Below, piece after piece: positions 12,703-20,400 of a stretch of DNA of 30,937 nucleotides. Numbering within the stretch: position 1 is the stretch's first letter; the number at the start of each line of letters is the position of its first letter. The DNA comes from a virus, in the IMG/VR virus record IMGVR_UViG_3300002483_000049, positions 1-30,937 of that record; one strand, 5' to 3'. The notes under the pieces are model-generated. The model saw nothing but the letters and a program-made list of their open reading frames with translations, searched no databases and had not been told where the DNA came from. Made by a program: the position numbers and the translations under genes.

Positions 12703-13048
12703 GTACTACGTAGTGTTCACTGATAGCGAGATTAAGCGAGCCAAGTGGATGAAGCCAAACTTTAGGCACTGTTATTTGATACGCAAGGATTTCGATTGCC
12801 TATGGACAATAATCAATGGTGGATGGAATCAATTAAACGTCACTCAAGAATCGGCATTGGAAAACACAATAGATGAAATTTTACCGCATGAATGTACAGT
12901 AGTAGAATATGATGCGCCAATTAGCTATAAAATGGCGCATACGTTAAACATATCTAGTTGTGTGGGTGTTGTAAAATATATGCTAGGCATTAACAAGCAT
13001 TTAATACTGACACCTTATCAATTGTATAAACATTTAAAAAGGGTTTAA
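12683..13048 (+). CDS. Conserved-looking phage protein, 121 aa
   Basis: Starts with GTG at 12683 inside the terminase end (MDSQFTKYYVVFTD...). It has a KPNFRHCYLIRKDFDCLWTI segment, typical of small alpha/beta proteins found between terminase and portal in podoviruses. I cannot name a function. A second possible GTG lies ten codons in. The spacing to the next gene is two bases, so it is part of the head operon. Confidence 0.7.
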   Translation: MDSQFTKYYVVFTDSEIKRAKWMKPNFRHCYLIRKDFDCLWTIINGGWNQLNVTQESALENTIDEILPHECTVVEYDAPISYKMAHTLNISSCVGVVKYMLGINKHLILTPYQLYKHLKRV

Positions 13049-13050
13049 TT

Positions 13051-13326
13051 ATGACAACAGCAATACCGGCAGTTTTAGGGGTGGGTTCAGCGGCTCACAC
13101 GGCTAAACAAGGCCGTGAAGCAGCAAGAAGAGCGGAAAGAAGAGCTAAGGCGGAATCTGAACAGCGGCAAAAAATGGAAGCGCAAGCGAAAGAAGAAGAA
13201 CAGCGACGAGGCCAACAAGAATCGTTGCGAGGCGCACAAGCAGCAGATGAAGCAGCAAGAGCGTCTTTTTCATCTAAGCGACGCGGAAAACGTAGCCTAA
13301 TTCGCACTAACAAGCTAGGGGGTTGA
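13051..13326 (+). CDS. Ala/Arg/Glu-rich coiled-coil protein, 91 aa
   Basis: A short hydrophobic start (TTAIPAVLGVGSAAHTAKQG) is followed by a long charged helix (REAARRAERRAKAESEQRQK...) and a basic end SLIRTNKLGG. It may be a minor virion component between terminase and portal. The next gene ends in a similar LGG, and both end in small basic tails, which hints at related roles. Confidence 0.6.
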   Translation: MTTAIPAVLGVGSAAHTAKQGREAARRAERRAKAESEQRQKMEAQAKEEEQRRGQQESLRGAQAADEAARASFSSKRRGKRSLIRTNKLGG

Positions 13327-13327
13327 T

Positions 13328-13552
13328 ATGACAAATAAGGTAGCCAAAAAAGCTGGAATAAGGCCAACTGCAGAAATTGAAGCAGAAAAGGCAGCAAAAG
13401 AAGCAGAGAAAAAAGTAAAATTTGGTAGCGCTGTAAAACGTGCCGAACAAGAGGCGGCAGGTACTACAAAGTCGCAAGGTAGGCAAAGTCTATTGCAGGC
13501 TGGTACGTTGAATGGCAGCTTAAACAAGAAGCGTAAAGGGCTGGGTGGCTGA
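13328..13552 (+). CDS. Small Lys/Ala-rich protein, 74 aa
   Basis: A charged helix (EIEAEKAAKEAEKKVKFGSA...) is followed by a Gly/Ser tail (SLLQAGTLNGSLNKKRKGLGG). Its start follows the previous stop (TGATATG), and its own stop is followed by the same TGATATG into the portal gene. Likely a minor structural or assembly protein; no family. Confidence 0.6.
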   Translation: MTNKVAKKAGIRPTAEIEAEKAAKEAEKKVKFGSAVKRAEQEAAGTTKSQGRQSLLQAGTLNGSLNKKRKGLGG

Positions 13553-13553
13553 T

Positions 13554-15071
13554 ATGAACCTAAAGAAACGTATCCAAAAGGCAAAGGCGAATGCGGATAA
13601 TTTTCGCTCAATGCTCGAAGTGGCCTACGATTATGTCATTCCTGAAAAAAATGGCTGGAATCAAAACACACGTGGTAAAGAAGAAAACACGCATATTTAC
13701 GACGAGACAGCGGTAAATGGCATAGTAGTAGCGTCTAACCGTATGCAAGGTGCATTGATGCCACCACAGCAAAAATGGCACTCATTCGCTAGTGGCGAAC
13801 AGTTTGAAGAGGACGAAGCCAAACAGCTAGACGATGCTCTTAGTGAGGCGACCGATGTTTATTACAGCTATTTCAAGCAAAGTAATTTTGATACTGAAAT
13901 CAACCCATCGTTGCAAGATTGTTTAATCTCTACTGGCTATTTGCAGATTGACGAAAACCCCATAACAGACGAACAGCCATTTTATTTCACTAGCGTGCCC
14001 GCTTATCAGATGGCACCTGAAAAGCCAATAAAAGGCGTTATAGAAAACTGTCACCGAACTATCACAATGGAGTTGCAAAGTGTCATAGACACATGGCCTG
14101 ACGCTGAACTACCGGATGGTTTGCGCGATAAGTTAAGCAATGACCCTTATTGTGAAATTGAAATCTGCATATCTCAGATTATGGAGGGTAAGCAATATAA
14201 GCTGGTTGTATCCTATAAGCACAAGCCTATCTTTGAGCAAATGCGCTCATACAAGTTTATGATTCCTTTTCGCGAATCCGTAAATGCTGGTGATGTGCTT
14301 GGTCGTGGCGTTATATTGCGTATGTTGCCCCTTATTAGACGATTGAACAAGGTAGAGCAATACACACTAGAAAATGCAGCGTTAAACGTTAGTGGGGTTT
14401 ATACGGGCGTATCCGGTAGCAGTTTTAATCCCTATACGGCTCGAATAGCACCCGCGTCAATTATCCCTGTGTCATCTAATGATTCGGCGAATCCTACGCT
14501 AAGGGCGCTTGATAGGGCTGGTGATGTTGGCTTAGGTAATATGCTTGTCAATGAAATGCGCGACATATTGGAAAAGGCGCTATACATTAACCCGCTTGGC
14601 GACATAACTGACCCTACCAAAACAGCAACGGAGCAAACGATTAGACAGCAGGAAATGTTACGGTCACAAGGCGCTGCTATTGGCAGGTTAAAAAATGAGC
14701 TACTTAACCCCGTTATTAAGTCAATCACTGCAATATTAAAAGAGCGTGGCTTATTGCCTGATTTTAAAATTGGTGGTGATGAAGTGCGGATTGTATTTCA
14801 ATCGCCACTTGCTCAAGCAGAAAAAATGGATGATTTTCAAGCGTTGCAAACATATATAGGATTCTTGCAAGGTATAGCTCAAACGTTGCCACCTGAAATG
14901 GCTGCTATGTTTATGGCTGGCACGTTAAAAATAGAAGATATACCAAGCAAAACGGCTAAGCTGCTAGGCGTTTCTACGGGGCTGATACGCAGCAAAAACG
15001 AAGTTCAACAGTTAGGGCAGGCGCTACAAGGTGCAATGCAAGGGGGTGAAAGTGGACAGCCAGTACAGTGA
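13554..15071 (+). CDS. Portal (head-tail connector) protein, 505 aa
   Basis: The sequence shows the T7 gp8-like pattern: an N-terminal KANADNFRSMLEVAYDYVIPEK, then DETAVNGIVVASNRMQGALMPP with W-H-S-F, and later NPLGDITDPTKTATEQTIRQQE and a Gln-rich end. The portal is a 12-mer ring at one vertex through which DNA moves. The length is near that of T7 gp8 (536). The start may be ATG 13554 or GTG 13545; I take the ATG because GGTGG stands five bases before it. The gene overlaps the next by 20 bases. Confidence 0.9.
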   Translation: MNLKKRIQKAKANADNFRSMLEVAYDYVIPEKNGWNQNTRGKEENTHIYDETAVNGIVVASNRMQGALMPPQQKWHSFASGEQFEEDEAKQLDDALSEATDVYYSYFKQSNFDTEINPSLQDCLISTGYLQIDENPITDEQPFYFTSVPAYQMAPEKPIKGVIENCHRTITMELQSVIDTWPDAELPDGLRDKLSNDPYCEIEICISQIMEGKQYKLVVSYKHKPIFEQMRSYKFMIPFRESVNAGDVLGRGVILRMLPLIRRLNKVEQYTLENAALNVSGVYTGVSGSSFNPYTARIAPASIIPVSSNDSANPTLRALDRAGDVGLGNMLVNEMRDILEKALYINPLGDITDPTKTATEQTIRQQEMLRSQGAAIGRLKNELLNPVIKSITAILKERGLLPDFKIGGDEVRIVFQSPLAQAEKMDDFQALQTYIGFLQGIAQTLPPEMAAMFMAGTLKIEDIPSKTAKLLGVSTGLIRSKNEVQQLGQALQGAMQGGESGQPVQ

Positions 15072-15258
15072 TTACGACTTGTTAATAAACGACGTATTCC
15101 GCGCCAATGAAAACGGCGCTAAGTTGTTGGCACATTGGAATGAAGAGCTACTCCATAGCATTGACAATGACCTAGACCCGCAAAGATTAGCATTTAGCGC
15201 AGGGCACAAAAATTTCATCGTACAAATAAACGCAACAATAGCGAGGATGTCAAAATGA
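15052..15258 (+). CDS. Small protein between portal and scaffold (Bbp19-like, tentative), 68 aa
   Basis: I start it at GTG 15052, six bases after AGGGGG. It has YDLLINDVFRANENGAKLLAHW, like the F-x2-vF-x5-G-x2-vL-x2-L pattern of short podovirus proteins encoded at this place. The stop is in ATGA overlap with the scaffold start. Role unknown. Confidence 0.6.
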   Translation: MDSQYSDYDLLINDVFRANENGAKLLAHWNEELLHSIDNDLDPQRLAFSAGHKNFIVQINATIARMSK

Positions 15259-16016
15259 CCGAAGAAACAGCAACCGAAGAAACAGCAACCGAACAAACTG
15301 CAGAGACTAACACCGATGCGGTAGACAATATGCGTCCTGAATGGCACCTTGATAAATTTGAGAGTGTTGAGGCGCAGGCTAAGGCGTATGTTGATCTTAA
15401 CAAGACGCTAGGCGAAAAAGGGCGCGAGTTAAACGAATTAAGACAGTCTAACGAATCATTAAGTAAGTTGTATGGTTCGCCTGATGATGGCTATGTTTTG
15501 CCTGAAATTGAGGGTGTAGAGTTTGACGAAACAAGCCCTTTGCTGCAATCGTTTAATAAGCTGGCGCAGGAGAACAACTACTCGCAGGAACACTACGAAG
15601 AGGTGTTGTTTCAATACGCTCAAGCGCAATATGATCAAGACGTAATTGACGAAGATTCTTTTAAAGAAGAAATGTCAAAGTTGGAAAACGGCGAAAAGCG
15701 CATCGAGACAATTAACAACTGGATTAGCGCCAATGTACCCGAAAAGCATAGAGAGGGTTTAGCTAATATTGCGACAAGCGCGGCCTCAGTAGAGGCGCTA
15801 GAATGGCTACTTGACAATAAAGCAGGTAAAGCCCCAGCAGAGCCTATTGAATCGGCTGGTGTGCCTACTATGTCAATGGACGAAATCTATCAAATGCAAA
15901 TAGCGGTGGATAGCAACGGCGAACGCAAAATGCGCAACCCTGAATATGCCGCCAAGATTCACAAGTTAATGGAGCGCCATGTAGGTAAAGGCGAGCATCA
16001 ACGTTTTGTAGGTTAA
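15255..16016 (+). CDS. Capsid assembly scaffolding protein, 253 aa
   Basis: Strongly acidic, with an N-terminal TEETATEETATEQTAET repeat, a RPEWHLDKFESVEAQAKAY motif and long helices, ending in a basic HKLMERHVGKGEHQRFVG. T7 gp9-like scaffolds are of this size and charge and lie between portal and major capsid gene; the basic end would contact the coat protein. The start is ATGA-coupled to the previous gene. Confidence 0.85.
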   Translation: MTEETATEETATEQTAETNTDAVDNMRPEWHLDKFESVEAQAKAYVDLNKTLGEKGRELNELRQSNESLSKLYGSPDDGYVLPEIEGVEFDETSPLLQSFNKLAQENNYSQEHYEEVLFQYAQAQYDQDVIDEDSFKEEMSKLENGEKRIETINNWISANVPEKHREGLANIATSAASVEALEWLLDNKAGKAPAEPIESAGVPTMSMDEIYQMQIAVDSNGERKMRNPEYAAKIHKLMERHVGKGEHQRFVG

Positions 16017-16026
16017 AGTTTAATGA

Positions 16027-16098
16027 TGACAATTTTTGTCACTATGTAACAATTAACGTTATGTGTTGACAATTATTGTCATCGTGCAATAATATAAT
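16027..16098 (+). promoter_or_regulatory. Internal promoter with twin palindromes before the capsid gene
   Basis: The 204-base gap 16017-16220 has no gene. It holds two near-identical 15-bp palindromes, TGACAATTTTTGTCA (16027-16041) and TGACAATTATTGTCA (16067-16081). The second contains the -35 box TTGACA (16066-16071); a -10 (AATAAT at 16088 or TAATAT at 16090) follows at 16-18 bases. So a dimeric regulator could block or steer this promoter. Further right, AGTAATC/GATTACT (16104-16110/16132-16138) can pair and T-runs lie at 16149 and 16190, which may attenuate readthrough from upstream. Confidence 0.6.
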
Positions 16099-16220
16099 TA
16101 TAAAGTAATCCGATACCTTTTCTCAAAGCCCGATTACTGTATAGACGCTTTTTTGGCCTGATAGCAGATAACCAATAGGCGGTTAAACGGTTTTTTTAAT
16201 TTGGACTAGAGGAAAATATC

Positions 16221-17069
16221 ATGTCTATCAATCTATCATCCGTGGCAGTCACGGACTTTTCAAACGAAGTAAAACACGCCTATGAAGGCACAGGTCGCCT
16301 ACGTGATCTAGTGCGTTTACGTACTGGCATTCAAGCAGCTACTTATAAATTCCCAGTAATGGGCAAAGGTATGGCTCACGAGCGTGGTGCGCCTTCTTCT
16401 GATGTTGTACCTATGAACGTTAGCCATAGCCACGTAACGGCTACGCTTTTGGATTTAGAAGCGCCTGAGTACACTGACATTTTCAATCAAGCGGCTGTCA
16501 ATTTTGATGAGCGCCAAGAGTTAGCTGAAACAATTGGTAAGGCGTTATCTCGCAAAGAAGATCAACTAATCATTGATCAAATAGCGGCTGCTACTTTTAA
16601 CACTACAGCAACAGACGGCCAAGCGTTTGATATTGCAGCCGGTGGCGCAGGTTTTACGTTCGACAAGCTATTAAGCGTTAAAAAGTATTACGCTGACTTA
16701 GAAATCGACGAAATGCCTACTATTTTGGTTGACGGTTCAGCTTTGCAGGACTTGTTATCCGAAGAAAAGCTTACCAGTGCGGATTACCAAAACGTCCAGG
16801 GCTTAGTTGCTGGTACGTTAGAGTCATCTACAGCAATGGGCTTTAAGTTTGTGTGCATTGGTTCTCGTCGCGCTGAGGGCGGTTTGGGTTCTGGCAAGGC
16901 TTATTCTTTTGTTAAGTCATCCGTTGGTCATTGTGTCGGTACACTTGACAACTTAGTTCAAGTAAATTGGATTGCACAAAAATCTTCATGGCTTTCTAAC
17001 GGAATGCTTAAAGCGGGTTCAGCACTTGTTGACCCAGAAGGCGTTGCACGCATTAACTTTACTGTATAA
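16221..17069 (+). CDS. Major capsid protein, 282 aa
   Basis: AGAGGA stands seven to eight bases before the ATG. The pattern SNEVKHAYEGTGRLRDLVRLR, then AATYKFPVMGKGMAHERG, then a long central part with FDKLLSVKKYYADLEID and a C-terminal VDPEGVARINFTV is that of HK97-fold coat proteins of podoviruses. At 282 aa it is somewhat shorter than T7 gp10A (345). Preceded by its own promoter, as expected for the most abundant virion protein. Confidence 0.9.
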   Translation: MSINLSSVAVTDFSNEVKHAYEGTGRLRDLVRLRTGIQAATYKFPVMGKGMAHERGAPSSDVVPMNVSHSHVTATLLDLEAPEYTDIFNQAAVNFDERQELAETIGKALSRKEDQLIIDQIAAATFNTTATDGQAFDIAAGGAGFTFDKLLSVKKYYADLEIDEMPTILVDGSALQDLLSEEKLTSADYQNVQGLVAGTLESSTAMGFKFVCIGSRRAEGGLGSGKAYSFVKSSVGHCVGTLDNLVQVNWIAQKSSWLSNGMLKAGSALVDPEGVARINFTV

Positions 17070-17080
17070 GGAGAGCTATC

Positions 17081-17344
17081 ATGGCTTTTGTAAAAACTAA
17101 ACTAGCCGCACAAAATGGTGCGGTACAGCCAACTACATGGACTTACGAAACAACAGACGCTATTGCAACTGTTAATAGTAGCGGTTATTTCAATGACGCG
17201 TCTGACGTTTTAAAAGTTCGTGATCTTATTGTTGTGTTTGATACTAACTCGCCAACAACTAACACTGTTAGCGTTCTTAGTAATGCGTCTGGTGTCGTCG
17301 ATGTTTCAGACGGTACGCCAGTAGCTGAAACTGACGGTGATTAA
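17081..17344 (+). CDS. Putative head decoration/virion protein, 87 aa
   Basis: AAGGAG stands eight bases before the ATG. The protein is Thr/Ser/Val-rich with beta character (TWTYETTDAIATVNSSGYFND, VRDLIVVFDTNSPTT) and an acidic end. Position directly after the coat gene suggests a decoration or head protein. Family not certain. Confidence 0.65.
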   Translation: MAFVKTKLAAQNGAVQPTTWTYETTDAIATVNSSGYFNDASDVLKVRDLIVVFDTNSPTTNTVSVLSNASGVVDVSDGTPVAETDGD

Positions 17345-17353
17345 GGGGGTATT

Positions 17354-17893
17354 GTGGCTACAGACGTATCTATATGTAGTAACGCGCTAATTCTTATAGG
17401 CGGACAACCTATACAGGCGATGACAGATAACGTCGCAGCCGCAAACCTTTATGCTACAACACTCGACCATGTGATGTCATTGCATCCGTGGTCGTTTGCT
17501 TTAAGAAGTCAAGAGCTGTCTAGGAACGCAACAAGCGATATTGCAGAATGGACTTACAGCTATAATTTGCCCAGCGACATGATTCGTTTATGGCAAACAG
17601 AACCAAACGGCGATTATAAAATCGTAGGTAATGCGCTATATTCTAACGAGTCTAAAATAGTAGCTACCTATGTGGCTAGACCAAACGAAAGTGATTTGCC
17701 GCCATATCTTATAAAAACGCTAGAATATAAGTTGGCTGCAGACTTTGCTATTTCCGTTACAGAGGATGAAAGCAGAAACACTTTATACGAGTCGAAGTAT
17801 AGCGACGCATTAAGTTCAAGCCTTGCGGTGGATAGTCAATCCGCGCCACAAGCCAGTATAACGCATCAACCGTTCAACAATCCTTATGCCTAA
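17354..17893 (+). CDS. Tail tubular protein A (gp11-like), 179 aa
   Basis: GTG start at 17354 behind AGGGGG. The start MATDVSICSNALILIGGQPI, then HPWSFALRSQEL, and a long helix LIKTLEYKLAADFAISVT are the marks of the T7 gp11 family (adaptor ring between portal and nozzle). The size agrees with T7 gp11 (196). It overlaps the next gene by eight bases. Confidence 0.9.
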   Translation: MATDVSICSNALILIGGQPIQAMTDNVAAANLYATTLDHVMSLHPWSFALRSQELSRNATSDIAEWTYSYNLPSDMIRLWQTEPNGDYKIVGNALYSNESKIVATYVARPNESDLPPYLIKTLEYKLAADFAISVTEDESRNTLYESKYSDALSSSLAVDSQSAPQASITHQPFNNPYA

Positions 17894-19895
17894 GTCATTT
17901 AATCTGCAATCCAACTTAAACCGTGGTGAATTAGATGCCAAGTTAATTGGACGAACTGATATTGATTCGTACTACTCGGGTTTAAAAGAAGCCGAAAACG
18001 TTGTATGTTTGCCTCAAGGGGGCGTTCAGCGTAGGCATGGCACAGTATATATTGGTGCTTTAGATGCTAATGCTCGATTAGAGCGTTTTAGTTTTAACAA
18101 CTCTATAGAATACTTGCTAGTGTTTTATCCGTTAAGAATGTATGTTTACAAGCAGGGAGTACTACAGACTAACATTAATGGTAGTGGAGACAATTATTTA
18201 ACGACAACAATTACGGCTGACATGCTAAACGAGTTTGATTATACGCAGTCGGCTGACACTGTTATTATTTGTCATCCAGATTTAGAAACTAAGATAATAG
18301 GTCGCACAAGTGATACTGCATGGTCTTATGCGTCTATAAGCTATAGCAATATACCACAATATAATTTTGACGATAGCTCAAGCCCAACACCTACAAACGA
18401 GGTGCAATCCCTTGTTTTTGCTCATGCAAGCAATGGTGATAGATATAAATTGTCTGTAGATGATTTTTTAACGGAAGAAATAATATATTCCAGTGATACC
18501 GCGACAAATGAATCGCGCATTGAATCGGCATTACACGCGCTTGTCAATACTGGTAATCAAGGTATAGCCGTAGCTTATGCTTCTGCCAGCACCTATGCGG
18601 TTGTGTTTGGCGGTGATAGTGCTGGGCCTTATGGCTTAATAACTGGCTTTGCCATTCTCACTCAAAATTCGTCCTTTAGCGCGTCATCTACGAGAACGAC
18701 AGCGGGTGTGAGCAAGGCAGAAAATGTTTGGTCTGCCACTAGGGGCTATCCAGCAAGTTCAACGTTTCACGCAAACCGTTTGTTTTTTGGTGGCTCTAAG
18801 TCGCTACCCACTACTATGTGGGGTTCAGTTATTGGTGACTATTACAATTTTAATTTGGGCAAAGGTCGTGACAACGAAGCTATTGAGGTATTTCTCGATA
18901 CTGACCAATTAAACGCTATTAGGCATTTAATATCTAACAAGAAATTGCAAATACTAACAACCGGACAGCATTTTTATGTGCCCGATGATATTATTAAGCC
19001 CAGTTTAACTGTGCGTTCAATTAGTAATGAGGGTTCAGGTCTAGCCACTCCGGTTGTGCTAGATGAAGATATTTTATATGCAAATCGCACTGGCAAGCGG
19101 TTAAATACTGTTACTATTAGTAACCAATATCAACCAACCACTACTAGAAATGTCGCCATGCTTGCGCCTCACTTGGTTGATAGTCCGGTAAAGCTGGCAG
19201 CGTCAAAAGGCACAAGTTCAGAGGATGCTAATTTTGTTTATATTGTAAATTCAAGCGGCACGATGTCGGTGTTAAATACGCTAGAATCTGAGGGAGTCGA
19301 AGGGTTTTCCCGCTGGTCTACAGACGGTTTAGTTAAGTCGGCAGCGATTGTAGATGATGACTTGTACTTAGTAGTTCACAGAAGCGGCAAAGGTAGCAGC
19401 GGCGATTATTTTATCGAGAAAGCAGATAGTGAAGTTTTTTTTGATTGCGCGGTAAAAGGTAGTGGAACTAGCGTAGATATGTCGCATTTTTCTGGTGATG
19501 TTACGGTATCCGCTAAAGGTGATGGCTATAGCTTAGGAAATGGCAGTAGTTTTCCCGTTTCATATACTGCATTACAGGCTGGTTTGTCATTTACTGCATC
19601 AATAACCACTTTACCTATTAACATGGAAATACCAGGTATTGGCTCTACTGTTTCGCTGAAAAAGCGCTTGCGTCGTTGTTTCTTGCGTTTATATCAAACG
19701 GCTGGCGTGTCAATTAACGGCAATAGAATATCCGATAGGTTTATGAATGATACGGCGTTTTCCCCGCCTTCTTTATTTACTGGGCAAAAAGAAATTCCTT
19801 TATTTGGTTACTCAAGGGATGCACTAATAACGATTAGCCAAGACTTACCATTTAACATGACGATATTGAGCATCAATGCTGAGGTTAAGTTATGA
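17886..19895 (+). CDS. Tail tubular protein B (gp12-like), 669 aa
   Basis: Opens with FNLQSNLNRGELDAKLIGRTD and GLKEAENVVCLPQGGVQRRHG, the N-terminal signature of T7 gp12-like nozzle proteins. A middle SASSTFHANRLFFGGSKSLP and the C-terminal beta-rich part also fit. It forms the tail nozzle to which fibres attach. It is a little shorter than T7 gp12 (794). It overlaps the following gene at ATGA. Confidence 0.92.
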   Translation: MPKSFNLQSNLNRGELDAKLIGRTDIDSYYSGLKEAENVVCLPQGGVQRRHGTVYIGALDANARLERFSFNNSIEYLLVFYPLRMYVYKQGVLQTNINGSGDNYLTTTITADMLNEFDYTQSADTVIICHPDLETKIIGRTSDTAWSYASISYSNIPQYNFDDSSSPTPTNEVQSLVFAHASNGDRYKLSVDDFLTEEIIYSSDTATNESRIESALHALVNTGNQGIAVAYASASTYAVVFGGDSAGPYGLITGFAILTQNSSFSASSTRTTAGVSKAENVWSATRGYPASSTFHANRLFFGGSKSLPTTMWGSVIGDYYNFNLGKGRDNEAIEVFLDTDQLNAIRHLISNKKLQILTTGQHFYVPDDIIKPSLTVRSISNEGSGLATPVVLDEDILYANRTGKRLNTVTISNQYQPTTTRNVAMLAPHLVDSPVKLAASKGTSSEDANFVYIVNSSGTMSVLNTLESEGVEGFSRWSTDGLVKSAAIVDDDLYLVVHRSGKGSSGDYFIEKADSEVFFDCAVKGSGTSVDMSHFSGDVTVSAKGDGYSLGNGSSFPVSYTALQAGLSFTASITTLPINMEIPGIGSTVSLKKRLRRCFLRLYQTAGVSINGNRISDRFMNDTAFSPPSLFTGQKEIPLFGYSRDALITISQDLPFNMTILSINAEVKL

Positions 19896-20389
19896 CAGAA
19901 ATGATTGAACCGGCAGCAGGTTTGTACGTTGCAGGCCAACAGCAAAAGACTATACGTTCAGAGGCGCGTATAGAAAACTATCAAGAAGATGCAAACTTTG
20001 CTAGGGCTGAAACTCAATTTGCAGCAGAAGAAGCAAACAGACGAATGACTTTAGCTGACGCGCTTGAGTCTCAAGCAGATGCTATGGGGAGTCAGATTGC
20101 GGGTGCTGCAAGTCGTGGGGTTAGCGCGTTTTCTGGCAGTCCACTTGCTGCCATGCGAGAAACAACAAGAAAAAGTGGTATGATGGTTGATCGCTCAAAG
20201 GCTGAAAGCGCGGAAGCAAAAAGACAATTAAGTTTTGAACGTTACGGCTCAAAAACTGCAAAAGATGCAACTACCTATCGTTCACGTCAAAAAGCTAGGG
20301 CTATTAGAGGTCGTGCAACAATGAACTTTTTAGATCAAGGATTTGATGCCTTAAAAGGAATGAAAGTTAGTAACTCCAAAACAAAATAA
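19892..20389 (+). CDS. Internal virion protein, gp14-like, 165 aa
   Basis: Ala/Glu/Arg-rich helices (ENYQEDANFARAETQFAAEEANRR) are followed by a Gly/Ser turn (AGAASRGVSAFSGSPL). Position after the nozzle gene, size (T7 gp14 is 196) and composition support a core protein ejected into the cell envelope at infection. ATGA overlap with the nozzle gene. Confidence 0.75.
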   Translation: MTEMIEPAAGLYVAGQQQKTIRSEARIENYQEDANFARAETQFAAEEANRRMTLADALESQADAMGSQIAGAASRGVSAFSGSPLAAMRETTRKSGMMVDRSKAESAEAKRQLSFERYGSKTAKDATTYRSRQKARAIRGRATMNFLDQGFDALKGMKVSNSKTK

Positions 20390-20400
20390 AGTGACTGATA

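Noticed and set aside
16027-16081. LexA/SOS boxes at the TGACAA...TTGTCA palindromes
   Set aside because: They do not follow CTGT-N8-ACAG; a phage or other host regulator is more likely.
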